From assembly GCA_009792885.1 (NCBI GenBank), contig WMCF01000089.1, forward strand, positions 2,889,451 through 2,953,450: a DNA stretch of 64,000 bases, read 5' to 3'. Under the pieces are notes generated by a model. That model was not told the origin of the DNA. It did no database searches and saw nothing but the letters and a program-made list of their open reading frames with translations. Every line of letters begins with the position of its first letter. Position 1 is the first letter of the stretch. A program made the translations under genes and the position numbers. Shown piece after piece: positions 39,257 to 52,741 of the stretch. Source of the DNA: Eremophila alpestris peregrina. Lineage: Eukaryota; Chordata; Aves; Passeriformes; Alaudidae.

Positions 39257-42200
39257 CCCCAGCTTCTGATTTGGATTTTGAATTTGAAAAACAGCATCTA
39301 CTTCTGCCTTGATTTTTTTGAATTAACTGAATAATCCAGAATTGAGAGCAGGAACAAGTCTGAAGCTAGCAATGCAAAATAGTGCTCTGGAGTGTCTTAT
39401 AATTAATTTTCAAGAGGAAGTGCATCTGCTATCAAAAGCTCTGGTATGGAGAGTTTCTGTTAATGAGCACAGCAAGACTTTGAAAGTTTTCAATATGTTT
39501 TCAAGTGCTTATGTGTGCCTGTGTCTCTGTGTTTGATTCTCCAATACCCTTGTCTGTCTAGCCTTTATATTCAATGTCCAGCTGGCACTGGGCCTTAAGG
39601 CAAAAAGCATTTCCAGTGTTCCTGCCTTTTCAGAAGTCAATTGATAGCTGGTTGTCATTTGCCATGCTTGGGAAATACTCTTATGTGCTTTTAATCGATA
39701 ATTGTTAGTCAAGAACATACTTCTACACCTTTCCCAGTTTAAAATGAACAGTGACGTTGCAGAGAAGCACAAACCCAAGAAGACTCCAGAGACACTGAAG
39801 AACATTCAGCTTTTTGTTAAAGATAGTGCTCACCTAAGGCTATGCAGCAGCAGAATAACTAAGGATCAGGTCATTGGTGAGGTTTGAGGGGGACTGTTCT
39901 GCTGAGTGAAGTGGAGGGGGGGACTGTGTGCTAGGTTTTCAGGTGCCCATCAGAATCAGTGAGAGATACCAGCAGGCTCTGTGAAGAGTGGGTGGTAAAT
40001 TTTTAAAGGCACGTATCTCAGAGGCGGCAGAGTCTGGCAAGTAGAAGCAGCTCAGCAGCAGGCTCTGCAGCACACAGCATGGCTCATGCTGCCACCCAGC
40101 CAAGATTGGACACTGCAGGTATGACCCTTCCTCTCCTTCTCACCAGCATTTTAAGTGAAGCCAACTTTTTCTTTGCCAGTATCCAAATTATACCACTCTC
40201 TTTGAGAAACTGTTTCCTGGTTATTTTGTGAATTCCTTTAAGAAAATTAAAAGCAGAAGTGGGTCACTCCCACAAAGCTTGCATCAATTCACTTTCACAG
40301 GAATCATGGGCTTTTTTTTTTTTAAAGCACATCTACTTCACTGTCATTGGGCAAAATCAGTAAAAGCTCAAGCACGTATCTGCAGGAATGCAATGTGACT
40401 GTACTTGTGTGTCCTTTATTTACCAGTAACAATATAGATCAATACAGAGAATGTTTCTATGCATCAGAGATGTCGATGTTTTTTGAAGTTAAAACATTTT
40501 TCTGACTTTACAACTTTGCTGAGGTTTTCAAAACTGTAGCCAAGCAGCTGTTGGGACAGAAGGCCTTGCAGGGAGAAAGTTACAGAGCTATTTGCAGCAA
40601 TGTTCTCCTGACAGGGTGGGGAAATAGGATCTAGGAAGAAGATTGTGGATGTAATTGTAACAAAAAAAAAAAATTCAGAAATTAAGGGGGAGAGAGGCTT
40701 GGGGAGAATTTGTGTTACTATAAAAAAAAATTCTGCCTCCAGAGAGAAGTTAGAAATGGCATGATAGTTTCACGCTTCATGGCTGTCATGGCAAACTGGT
40801 TTAAAGCCCTCTAGTTTACATCTTATGCATAGATCATCTAAGTTCCTACTCTGCCCTTTTCCTGGACACATTTATCCATATCTAGACTCCTACCTCTGAT
40901 GCTATTGCAGTTTCCCTCCCACTGTGTCTGAAGGAGGGTGGCCCAATTTACAATGACTCTGGTATGGTCTGCATTACTCCCTGGACTGCTTTTGTAACAG
41001 GGTAAGATGATGCAGTCTGACTGAAAATCACTGTTCAGTAGGAGTTGCAGAAGGAAGTTGCAGTTTTTACCTCACAGATCTATCAACCTTGATTGTAGGA
41101 AGTACGCTAGGAACATGCAGACACTGAGTATGTGTAAAATTAAAGGCCAGCAAAGACAGAAGCTGTGTTAAAATGCATTAACACCTAATTAATCTTCAGT
41201 AGGAAGCTGTCCAACACTGTGCTGAATTTTATTTAGTTCTGCATTTGGTGTTTGTTGCTCTAATGAAATAAACCTAATCACAGCTATTTAAGAAAAACAC
41301 AAAGCAACTCCAGCAAACAGCCTGTGGCTGTTCCAAAAAGCCCCCCACAAAACATTTAAGGAGAAAAGGAGACAGATTTTTCCATGAACAGTCAGCTTTG
41401 TCATCTTTAACAAATTGGAGGAGACACCACTACTACTTCAGCTTACTTTATATGTCACTGTGGAGATCACATCTTACTGTATAAATTCCCGTACTAATAA
41501 CTATTGTCTTTATAACAAATGACAGCATTCAGTTCTGTTACATGCATGGCAACAAAATAGCAAGTAATGCAAGATAAATATACAAGAAAGAAAAAACTAG
41601 TTAAAGATTTGGAATGGGAGGAGAAAGTCCCAAGATTATGTGGAGGATTCTGGGTGGAAAAGTAATCTGTTTAAACAGAGAGTAAGATGAAGTTACAAAA
41701 ATGTCATGAAGCCATTTGCATTAGATCTTAATGACCTTACAAATTATAAAAAATTATTCAAGCAAGCTAAGAGATTTTTCAGAGACTTCTGATGACTTGG
41801 TAAATCTCAACTGATTTTCCAAGGTAAGTGCTGTGTGGTCTGGTGTATGTGGATAGCTGTTGGACAGATAATGCCTTTCCAGAAAATCTGCTGACAAATA
41901 CGAAGTTTTTTAGAACAGGGCAGCCAGTTAACAAAGAGTTTGTATCAGAGTGCTTGTAAATCAGATTAAATAAAATGCTGTGTAGATCCCAAACCCCAGT
42001 TCCTAATGGAGTCTGTGAATGGTCCAAAACCCCATCCTAGAGATGAACGCCACAGCTCTGGTCAAGTCCTCAAGGTTTGTGTTCCTCTACCCTTTGTGCC
42101 TGTGGGTAGGCTGAAATAACTGGACAGAGAAGGTATATCCAGGACTCCTTTGGGCTGCAGGTTCAATGAGAATGATTTGAATCCTTTTTCTTACATTAAA

Positions 42201-42491
42201 TTGAAAGGTTTCTCACATATGTAGTGGATTTATTTCTTTTGGCAGGGAGATGTAGCACCATTTACCTGACATGGCTAGGGATTTATTGGGTTATTAAAGC
42301 TGTCAAAAGTGACAAAATGCTATATTTTACTTGCCAGTTATGTTCATTGTCCTTGAAAGTGACAGAGAGGGGCGGAAACATGGTGCCATATAAAACTACA
42401 TGAATTTGCAGAGTTGCAGAAATAGTGACAATGAAGAGGTCTGTGCACACCTTATCACAAATGCCATTTATTTCCCTTTCTTGTTTTACAG

Positions 42492-42521
42492 AAAGAGATG
42501 ACAACTCGGATGTGTCACTAA
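42492..42521 (+). CDS. MOB3B: MOB3B coding exon 3 (last ten codons including stop)
   Basis: After a CAG acceptor, nine codons read KEMTTRMCH followed by TAA. This is the conserved C-terminus of MOB3 proteins, which end in RMCH. The exon is in phase 0 with exon 2, whose last codon is complete, and brings the gene to exactly 216 codons plus stop. The position before Arg (Thr here) is the only part that looks different. The exon is short and was found by matching the expected end of the protein and by its splice site. The 3' UTR follows; the first exact AATAAA downstream is at 43642, but the real poly(A) site cannot be fixed from sequence alone. Confidence 0.9.
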   Translation, partial: KEMTTRMCH

Positions 42522-43262
42522 AAACTACCCAGTGAAGAAAAGCAAAGTCTGATTTCCTTCCTACTGCAAAATTCAAGAACATGACAGCTCTCATGGACTC
42601 AGCCTGCTTGTTAATCCAGGAGAGCAGGAAAGTTGGGAGCCACAGTTACTGTCACAAATGCTTCTCTCTGTGTCAATGTTGTTAACCCTAAATATGCTGT
42701 TAGGAACCTCTTCTGACCAATATGGATTATTGAGAAAAAGAAGAATCATATCAGTTCTAGCTCCTGTATCAGGGATAAGAGCCTATTCAGCCACAAATAA
42801 TGGCAGACAGTGCCCCTGCTGCTTAAGCTGTACTGGAATTCAGGTCCCTGGGCTGACCTCCAGACTAGTTTTTCTGAAATGAAATCTATAATCTTGCTTG
42901 CTTTTTTTTTTGTTTCCCAGTCCAGGCCACCCAAGGCTTGGCCACCATTCCCAAATGCCAGCAAGCCTTGTGTTTCCGGGAAGACAGCCATGTCTTTCAG
43001 CTGAACAGGCAGTGTATGCTTAATTGTGACTCATAATTTAATGACAATGGGACGGTTTCTGATCTCAACTACATGGACAGGGATCCAGATATAGCTCTGC
43101 AGTGCTGAGGTATTTTCCTTGAATTCATGCTGTGACTGACAGCAAATGTTCTCAGTATCTCTATATTTCATTAAAAAAACAGCTACAGTCATCATTTTCC
43201 TGAAGTACCCTAAGATGTACCCCAATCTGTTGTGTAATTTCATATCCTTCTATCCCTTTAGG

Positions 43263-43377
43263 AAAAGGATCCTTCTTAATCACCCTAGAATTTCGTCTTT
43301 TCACAGAAAAAGATGTGTATAAGAGACAGAAAAGGATCCTTCTTAATCACCCTAGAATTTCGTCTTTTCACAGAAAA
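43263..43377. other. Assembly artefact: Tn5 mosaic end between two identical 48-bp copies
   Basis: Bases 43311-43329 read AGATGTGTATAAGAGACAG, which is exactly the 19-bp Tn5 mosaic end used in tagmentation libraries. It is flanked by two perfect 48-bp direct copies (43263-43310 and 43330-43377), both starting AAAAGGATCC and ending CACAGAAAA. The simplest reading is a contig or gap-filling read that began with untrimmed adapter and was joined to sequence already present. The true locus should have one copy and no mosaic end. It lies about 740 bases past the MOB3B stop, probably in the 3' UTR. Confidence 0.95.
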
Positions 43378-46300
43378 TTTTTTTTATTTTCATTAACTTT
43401 TGGGAAGATACAGTAAAAATGAGTAGTAAAAAAGGTTAGAGTGGGAGGGACTAATTGAAGATCTCTGTTGCAGCTAAACAATGCCCAGCAATGCGACTTG
43501 CTTTATACATTGGGCTAACACAATATTTTTTCCAGAACTTAATCCAAGTTAATTAACACATGTATGGACAGTCTGGAAGGATCCATCACAGCAAATCAAG
43601 TCTTCTACGCCAAATATGCACTCAGGAAGCTTTCTTCTGAAAATAAAAAATTAAAAAATGAAAGGGATACTTAACAGAGGTATCACAAGAGAAATATTTC
43701 TGAATAAATAGGAATCAGGTGGAACACATCTGTGTATTCTGTGCCTTGTCATGAATTTTGCACACTTCTGTTACTGTGAAAAATTACTTTTTCCTGAGTA
43801 CATGCTGAACCCTGTTGCTGCCTTCTCCTCGAATAAGTTTAGGTATGTTTACATATTCTGAGACAGTAACAGAAGAAAATCTCATGGAGTATCCAGTGAT
43901 TGGAACATTTGAAATAGAGAGGTAGCAGACACTAAAGAATCTTTTCTAGCTCAATGTTGTAGCACATTCTGATTTACTTGCCTGCTTGCTTAAATCAGGG
44001 CTTGTAAACTTCTTGCTGGGAAAAAGTGCTTTTGTCTGTGAACATTTGGTGTACCTCTGATGGGAGCTTTTCTGCATCTGTACAACTACACAAGCAGCAT
44101 TATCCTTTGCTTTCAAGGAGATGGTCTTAAGTATTCCTACCTCCTTTGGTAGTCTTTGCAATCAGGTTAATTCTTTGGGGGTTGGAATGATTTCACACAC
44201 AGATGATTTCTGTTCTGCTGGCACTTCTGCAGGATAAAACTAGCTTCTGGAATTCATTACCATAGCTACTCCTGAGCTTGCCTCATTTTAAAGATGAATA
44301 ATGCAACTTCTTTGGGGTGGTTCAGGTAGCTGGCGACTGCCTGGAATTACAACTTCAGTTGCTTATAAAGGGTTTCCTGAACTCCTCCAAAGTGCCTGGG
44401 CTCTGGTACTGTTTGAGATGGAGCTGTAGCTGTAGTTGATGCAGTGCACTTGAATTCCACTGCCACCTTGGACAATTACCATGTGGTGTTCTCAGTCTGG
44501 GCAGCATTGTACTGGAAGACTTACCATATGCTGTTTTGAGACTATTCACTGCAGCTCAGTCTGAAGATCAGGCAGAATTTTTTCTCAGTTACCTTTTTGT
44601 GAATGCAAAACTTACCAGTTGGAGTGTTTTCCTTTTTTTAAAAACTGTTTTTTTCCCCCCACAAACCCCTATGTTTCATTTTCTGGTATGGCACACTGTA
44701 TAAGGCAAAAGTGCAAAGAAGAGAAAAGTGTACTTGTTTTGGTTGCTTATTCTGCTAGGAAGAACATGGAGTTTCTATTCTCCACTCAACAAGGTGTGGC
44801 CTTGTGCTGAGAATCTCCCAAAAGGTCCTCTTGCTTCTGCAGCACAGCTGTTCAGCCACCACCTGGCCATCACGTGCCACAGGCCCTCTCTCCTGTTCTA
44901 CTCCGTGGTAGCTGATAAGCAAATAGGAATGTTTGGAATGTGGCATCACTACATAAAAGTATCATTTTACCCCTTCCCATAGAGACAAAAAGGCAGCTTC
45001 CTCTTGAATCTCATGATCAAGGATTCCAGCATCACCAGTAATTTGCTCAGGGCCACCAACAGACAGAATCGTCCTTTGTTCATGCTTTTTCTACCTGATC
45101 TTATTATTATGTATGTTCCTAATAATGCCAGCATTCCATATTGTTCTGTGATTGGGAAAGGTGGGGAAAGGAGAGGGAGAAAAGAGGTTACTTTTTGGAT
45201 TTTTTTGTTTTGTTGTGTTTTTTTAATCACTTTTCTAGTTCTTCAATCAGGTTTTTTTTTTTCTTGTATAATTTTTCCCCCTGATACTTACCTTTAAAGA
45301 TGCTGTTGTGTTAACCTTCAAGGTACTTTATAGTGCCTTTATACAGGAATAATTTCAACTGATTGAAACTCAGCATTACTCTGAAGTAATAAAAGGTTAT
45401 GGAAGGTTCCTACGACACCAAACTTGACTTCAGTTGTTAAAGACTTAAGAGCTTTCTTTGATTGTCTCTGTAGTAAGAGATTTTGTAATGAATTTCTGTT
45501 TTATGTGAAGATAGATTAGTGACAACTGTAATATGAAACAAATCTGAACAGGACCTCCCTAAGGTTTTATGAACAATGGAGTCCCAGGGTCTTTTGAAGG
45601 GTGGGTTTTTTTTACTAATCCAGAAAAGCAAATTTGATGATTTCTGTCAGATTTGAGAGAAGCTGGGGACATAAGAAGCTTACTAGTTTTCTCCAAGAAC
45701 TCAGGCTCTAAATCAGCAAAACTTATATCGGGTGAGTTATTTGATTCTCCTGATAAATGGATTCATAAGAGCAAGGCAGGGAAAGAGGAGGAAAACAGAT
45801 AATGTATAACTCTTCAGGGACCTACAGACATCAACTCAAGATGTGCAGAAACTTAACAGGTGAACATTGTCCTCAGTGATCACAAATTCCTTGTCTGTGG
45901 AGAGGATACAGAGAATGATACTCTCTGTAGTTGAGAAGCCGCTCTTGACAAGTCTCTATTAACAACAGACTAAAAGGATCTTTGAGCACCTTTGGGTTAA
46001 ATGAATGACACATTTTGGAGCCCCCTCACAAAAAGCTACTCCTTCCTGTCACTTTTTACCTTCTCTGTTCTTGAGGTTTCTCATTTTCTGCTGGGAGGTC
46101 TCAGAGACAGCCTTCAGCCCTTCAGTGTTCCTCTTGCTTCCCCAAGGACAATGCTGTTGCAAAAAGTAACCTCCTCCCTCTGTGCCTCCAGAAAGGCTGC
46201 CTCTCACCTGTGCCCTCTGAAAAGGGACCATCAAGAGCTAGCTGCTGATCATCTCTTCAGAAGAACAAAAGCAGGAGAGCAGGAGGTACATGCAAGAGCA

Positions 46301-46761
46301 GCAAACCAGGAGTCACTGCATGTAAAACAGAAATCGGAGTGCTATAGTAAAGCACGCTCTATTTGAAAGGGGATAACACTGGGGCACCCAGTATAGAAAA
46401 GTGGGCAGTATTTAGACATTTTTTCCTATATATGGGAAGAAATTTTTAGTACAAGGTATTTTTAATAATTGTGGAGACTATCCCAAAGGCAAAGCCAAAT
46501 CAGCACTAACAACCTGGTGATGGTGTACATTCAAATAAAAAGTTATTAAAGTTGATGTTTTCACGTGTTTTATGCTAAATAGGCAGTGATTTCCAAGGTT
46601 TAGCCAAATATGTTAGAGCTCTTAAAGTAGTTTCTGTTCTGTGTTTTAAAAAGCTTTCCTGTTTTAAAGACAGATGCAATTAATATAATTAAAAGTTATT
46701 ATTTTATCCCAGGAAAAAAAATTAATTACTCATCCAGTCTAATACATGTGTGTCTGTGTAT

Positions 46762-46803
46762 GTGCATGTATGGGTATATATATACATACATATATATATA
46801 TGT
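46762..46803. repeat. TA/CATA simple repeat
   Basis: An imperfect run of TATA and CATA units next to GTGT-rich sequence. It is low-complexity DNA. Confidence 0.75.
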
Positions 46804-48059
46804 GGTGTATGTTTGGGGATATGGATGTGAAAGCATCAGCATATGCACGTGCACACTCCCTGCTCTTTCTCATAAAATACTTTTTTTTTAATTTTGGCAA
46901 TTTTTAAGCAGAATGCATCTTTCTGAGAAATAAGTGGTTGATTCCTTTTCTTCCTCCATGCATCAGCTCTGTTTAGTGTGTTAATTTTTTTAATGATGTC
47001 ACATTTGTCTCAGACATTTTTAGTTCTGTTTATTATTAACTAATTGTTAAGCTGTATGGGAAGAGAGACCGACATTAACTGCTGTAGTCATTAAAAGAAA
47101 GGAAAGTTTACTTTCCAAACCAATCATAATAGATGAAGCAATGGAATACAAATACAAATAAAATTAACATAACAATGCAGAAGTGTTGTTTAGTTATTTG
47201 GCATCTAACTCTTCAGCAAGAAAAATGCATATGGTTTTCATACCACAGAGCAGAATTCCCTGGCAGGCTTCATGGACTCAAAGGTGAGTGAGATCCATCA
47301 CTGCCAATGCCCCGGCTTCACAGTCCTCCTGTCACCAGTGTGACACCAAGAAAAACTGACCAAATGTCATTCTAATACAAACTGGCCAGCCTCTCACCAC
47401 GACTGTGGAACTGGATGAAGCCTGTGAGTTCTCAGATAGCTCCTTAGCTAAGCTGGCCTGCTCATTTTTGCCTGGCAAATATTTGAGCTTGGGTAGCTCA
47501 CGAGCCTCATGATGTCCTTTACCAGACTCCTGATGAGACACTCCAAGGAGTGTCCGGGAGTGACAGGTAAGTAGCACCAAGCCAGTTAAAGGCAAAGTTT
47601 TGTCTCCTAAAATCAAAACTCAAGAGCCTTGGTTACAATTTGGCTGCCACAGAAGGAAAAGAGGAGGTCTAATAGGGCAACAGAAACTTTCTGTCTTGGG
47701 AGGTCAATGCATTGTTCACTTTGTCCTTACTTCTAAAGCACAGATAATCACATCTATGTGCATAATTGCATGTAAAATTACCTAATACGAGTCAGGTAGG
47801 GAGCTCGAGGGGAGCAGGAGCATTGGGGTTAAGAATGGCACTGTAGAGACAACACCCAGTAGGAGAGCTGGACTTTGGATGTCTCTCGCTGACATGGGGA
47901 AGATCTGAAGATTAGAGATGCTGGGACTAATGGAGTAACTGGAAAACAGCTGCTGAGGGAAGCTGAGGAACTTGCCAAGCTGAGAGAATCCCAATGGCAG
48001 GGGTAGCAGGAAGTTTTTCAGGGTAGCACATGCATCTCTGTACACCAGAGGGCTGTGCC

Positions 48060-48700
48060 ACCATTCAGAGGGCACTCAAAAGTTTGTAGAGAAATGCCAA
48101 GAGAAAGCTGATGAAGTTGAATAAAGGGAAATGAAAAGTCCTGCAATTGAGAGGACCAGACTCAGTCTGTATACACAGGAGCCAGCCACCTGAAAAGCAG
48201 TTTGGCAGGGAAGGACCCAGGGCTCCAGTCGACACCACACTCATCAACACCCAGTGATCTGCCCTCATGACAGATATGTCAAATAGCCTCCTGCACTGCA
48301 TTAGGAGGAGTGTTACCAGCAGTTCAAGGGCTGATCTTTCCTCTGTGAGCAGCTCTGGTGAGACATGCCTGGAGTGCTAAGTCCACTCCTGGGCACATCA
48401 ATGCAAGAGGTAGCACAGACTGGAGGAATGCAAGAAAGGACCACAAGCACAATGAATGGACCAGGGCGTCTCTCGCACAAGGAGAAGCTGAAAGAGATGG
48501 GATTGTTTATCCTGCAGAAGGCCAATGGGGGATGTTATCCCTCTGTATAAACATTTAATGAGGTGAGTAAAGAAAACAATCAGACTTTTCTCAGTGATAT
48601 CCAACGGCAGAAGCAATTGGACACAAAGTACAGGAAACTCCTGTTAAACATACGAAAAACCTGTTCACAGTGACCCTGACTCTCAGTGTGGCATTGGACT
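48060..48700 (+). mobile_element. CR1 fragment, sense (3' part of the reverse transcriptase region and beyond)
   Basis: The sequence follows the order of a CR1 3' part on the + strand: a segment around GGACCCAGGGCTCC, then AGGAGGAGTGTTACCAGCAG, then AGCTCTGGTGAGACATGCCTGG, then the run near CAATCAGACTTTTCTCAGTG. It has many frame breaks and lacks a clear 3' tail. The DNA between 47,800 and 48,060 may belong to the same copy but is too diverged to say. Confidence 0.6.
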
Positions 48701-50454
48701 AGGGACTGCCAGCAGTGCCTCCAGTCCAGTGGTGTGGTGGGCCTGCGACCACAGCAGCCTATCTAGGATGTCCAGCAGTGACGAGGCTCTTCAGTCTGCT
48801 CTTGGCAATCCCCTTGTTGAGGCCAGAAGAGACTTGTTCTGTCAGGGGAAAGCACTGTAGGAAACCCTCCTACATAATGTTGTTGCGTGCCTCCCTCATT
48901 TTCCCTATCCTGATTCCATACAGCAGTGAAAGCTGAGCAGCAAGAGGGAGGTACCTCCCTGCATCAGCCGAGAAGTGAAGGAGCAGGGCAGAAGCAACAC
49001 CGGCTATTGCAGCCCACATGCTTTGCTGCACTGCCCAAGCTGTCTCAGCTGTGCATTAGTGCATTACCACCATAAATGGGATGATTCTTTTCCTGCTGCT
49101 GGTCAATATGATGGCAAAGCAGGATTCAGCCTCCCTTTTCTATTCCAAACTGCTCTTCACAGTCCTTGGAGAGAACATAAAATAAAAGTGAGGCAAACTC
49201 AACAGGTGATGAGGTGAAAAGCAAGCAGATCTTCCTGATTAAAAAAAAAAAAAAAGATCTGACACAGAACAGATGACACTCATTATTTGAAACCTTAGAT
49301 TGTGTTAATATGTCATGACAATTAGAGCAGTTAAAGTAAACTGACAGGTCATGTGAAGGTGTCACCCACCTGATGCATGTATTTTGGGAAGCAGAGCCAT
49401 TCTGGCAGAGTAAAAGCCACACATTACTTTACTCACACCCCTAAAAATCATACTGTAGATAATTACTAACCAGTCAGTAATAAATATGGCACAAAGGGCA
49501 GCAGTAGTTAGGAAGAAAGGTGCATAAACAGTAGGCTCTCTTGGTGTAACCACACTCTGTCCATGGAAAAGTAAAAAAAAAAAACCAAACCCACAACATC
49601 ATAAAACCAAAACCAGACCAGTTGTGAAATTTGGCATTTATAACATATCAGCTGTGTCACAGAGTACTCCTAGAGCACCACAAAATCTTGTCAGGCTAGT
49701 CAGCTCTACAGATCAGGACACTTCTTTTTTTGTTCAGTGTTAAGCACTTTTCATGTTACTTTCTGACTTGCAATGGGCAACAGCCACCAGCTCATGCACT
49801 AGAAAGTCTCATAGTAAGAGACTGGCTTCTACAAAGTGGCGTCACTTTCACCAAATTAAGGAAGGAGCTTGCTGAACGCACCTAGCTTTATGTGGATGGA
49901 GCAGCAAAACATCAAAATGGCTGGGAATGAACTGAACAAAGCTGCATCCTTTATTGCTGGTAGTCTCTGGCTCAGTAGTGCTGTCATTTTAGACAAATCA
50001 TCAATTTGTTTTCTATACACAGTGGCATCAGTGCTCATTAGTAAAAAGAGAATCAGTGGTTGCAGTGATAGTAAAAGAATTCTGGCCAAAGTTTGGAATA
50101 CCGGAGTCTGCAGATAGGTCTTAAGTCAGCTGAGAGTGATTATCCAAGCCTTGTCTCACCATGCTGTGCTGAAGAGCACTTCACTAATGGTCTTTGTCTT
50201 TCAGTCTCTCCTGGTGTCAAGCTGTAAAAATCAGATGTCTCCATAAACTGTTCCATTGTGCTCCCAGAAGACAAGTGTTTAGTAAACTAAATGTAGCCAC
50301 ACCAATACTATGGCAAATTAATCTATCTACTTGACTAATTTTTAGGGAGCTGTGAAATGATCAAGTGTGAAGAGACAAGTCATATTTACTAGTTGTAAGA
50401 CTCTTTAAAGCCCCCAAATCCTAATAATCTAATCTACTGCATTTGTCCTTCTCA

Positions 50455-50740
50455 AACAGGGTGGTATGCAATACCTAAATGGGACCTAGAAGGAAACTTT
50501 TGACAAGGGCTTGTCGTGAAAGAACAAGGAATAGTAACTTTTAACTGAAAGAAGGTAGGTTCTATGAGCTTCCTGAGGCACTGGAACAGGTTGCCCAGGA
50601 CTACTGTACAAGGAGAGGCTGGATGGAGCTCTGAGCAACCTTCTCTAGAGGGAAGTGACCCTGCCCATGGCAGGGGGTTGGAACTAGGTGACATTTACGG
50701 TTCCTTCCAACCCAAACCACTCTGTGCTTCTATGATTTTG
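50455..50740 (+). mobile_element. CR1 3' end fragment, sense
   Basis: It contains, in order, ACTTTTGACAAGGGCTTGTC, GGCACTGGAACAGGTTGCCC, GGAGAGGCTGGATGGAGCTC, CCCTGCCCATGGCAGGGGGT and the terminal CCTTCCAACCC...CTATGATT, the hallmark 3' end of CR1. Internal deletions shorten it. Confidence 0.8.
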
Positions 50741-52659
50741 TCAATAAATTTCTGAGGGAGTGCATGTGCCTGGGAGGGAGAGATGATTTCCTCAAATAAG
50801 CAGGTCTCACTGACAGGACACACTTCATTAAGCATTCCTGAGGTTGACTTTCCTAGCGGAAAGAAAATATCAGCATGAACAAAAGAAAATTGCACCAAGA
50901 GTTCTGTTTTGTTTTAGTAGTGGTGTCTGGAGCCCATTGATCAACCAATCTGCTGCTCCTTTACTTCTAAGATGATCATCCATGGCAATGAAATCAGACT
51001 TGCTCAGTCTGTGTTTCTGCCTCAGAGTTACTTGGACATGACAGAGTTATAAAAATGGCAGGAAGGTTGAACTAAAGGAAGAGTCTGAGTTGACTCCAAA
51101 AAATCAACTTTCAGTATCACCACTGCATGATACTGAGCTTTGTGATTTATGTCTGACCGTCAAAAATGTCTGTTCCAAATAACATACAGAAAAGGGAATT
51201 TTACTGAGAGATTAATGTCTGAGTGTCTGTCAGGGTTTCTGTCTCAAACAACCTGAATTCTCCTGCAAATGAGCAGGAACTTGATAAATTGCTATCTTAG
51301 TTTGACATAGCGTTTTGTTGCTGTTAGCCAGCTTTTCACAAACTGATTTCATTCAATGGGTCTATATAAATCATTCTTTATACCAGCCCACTAGAAAAGA
51401 ACAATTCCAAAATACAAAAAACAGCAGAGAAAATAAAAGAGCAAAACAACTAAACAGGCTGATGGATTGACTCTGCAGACCATGAGTGTGATGTCAAAGG
51501 CCAGCCTGTACTGTTGTTGTTTCTGACACTGCCACTTCACATGCTGGGGGAAAAATGCCTTTAGTTTGTTACTTCTGATCTGTGAGTATTTGCATTTCTA
51601 CAAATTGCCATTATCCAAACTGGCCTCTAAAAAGAGATCAAACTACTGTAACGGGAACTTAATGAAACTCACACCTGAGATCAAACTCATGGCTGGAAGC
51701 CTGACCTCTATAAAGCAAGTGGCATAAAAACCTTCTTAGAGCCATTCCCTCATTCACTGACTGGAGTGACAAATGGGACTCAACTCTACTGCCATTTCCC
51801 ATCCTTAGTTTGAAGGTAGTTTTGCAGGATTCAAGGGGGAACTAATGCATTCATTCAGAACAGCTGCTCTAACAGGTTGGCTATTTCCTGCATCTGTGGC
51901 ATGGCCAAAGGCTCATCATTTGATCCAGCTAGCCCATTTATGGGCTGTATTCAGAAGGATGAAAGAAACTTCCCTGAGAGGGACCAATCTGCTCTTTATT
52001 TATGCCTCAGTGCAGACACACCACGGATGGCAGCACGCCGTGCTCCACCTGCCCAGCCAACGCTGACACAGCACCAGGGTTCTTAGGGTAACGCTCTTCC
52101 CTCCCTTCTGTTTCTTTCTCTGTCTCTCTCTTGTTCCCTCTCTGCTCCTTTTTCTCTCCCCCTGTTCTATCCCGCACCTTTCCTTTTTTCTATTAATAAA
52201 TGGTTCTCAGGTATAATATTGCTGCATTGTGTTTTATTTGCATCTGAGAAATCAACCAAAAAGAATCCTCCCCAACTCCCCCTTTTAGAGTGGCAGGGGA
52301 CATTCTCCTTTGCTCAAAAGGAAAGAGATGACAGAGCAGAGAAACCCACAGCACAAGTGAGTGAACAAGAAAGGTCTTGGTTTGGACCAAGAAAAGAATA
52401 AAAGGTGATAAACAGACACATGGTATTTCACTTTTTCTAGTGAAAGATCTGGAAACTGTTACTGATTAAATATCTTCAAGTCCAAACTCGGAAATAGTTG
52501 GTTTTTGTTTTTTTGTTTTTTAACTCTTCTAGTTCCTATGTGAAAGTAAAAAATATCAGCTCTTGCCCATGTACTTTTATATTTAAATAAAGGAAAACAA
52601 GACTGCCTCTTCTATAATTGTGTTACTCTACAGACTCTTTGAACTCTTCAGGTTGGACT

Positions 52660-52741
52660 TTTTTTCTTTTTTTGGTTGGTTGGTTGGTTGAGTGATTGGG
52701 TTGCTTAGTTTGGTTTGGTTTGGTTTTCTTTTCTTTCTTTA
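52660..52741. repeat. GGTT/GGTTT and TTTC simple repeat
   Basis: Repeated TTGGTTGG and TTTGGTTTGG units followed by a TTTTC tract. No function is evident. Confidence 0.8.

Larger units (their letters stand above)
29685..42491 (+). other. MOB3B: MOB3B intron 2 (12.8 kb)
   Basis: The intron extends from GTAAGT at 29685 to a TTTTACAG acceptor ending at 42491. It holds CR1 fragments (30.5 and 33.3 kb), a doubtful old repeat at 32.5-32.95 kb, a candidate antisense solo LTR (38.6-39.26 kb) and a GTTTTG-type simple repeat. Nothing else with coding or RNA-gene character was recognised. Confidence 0.8.
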
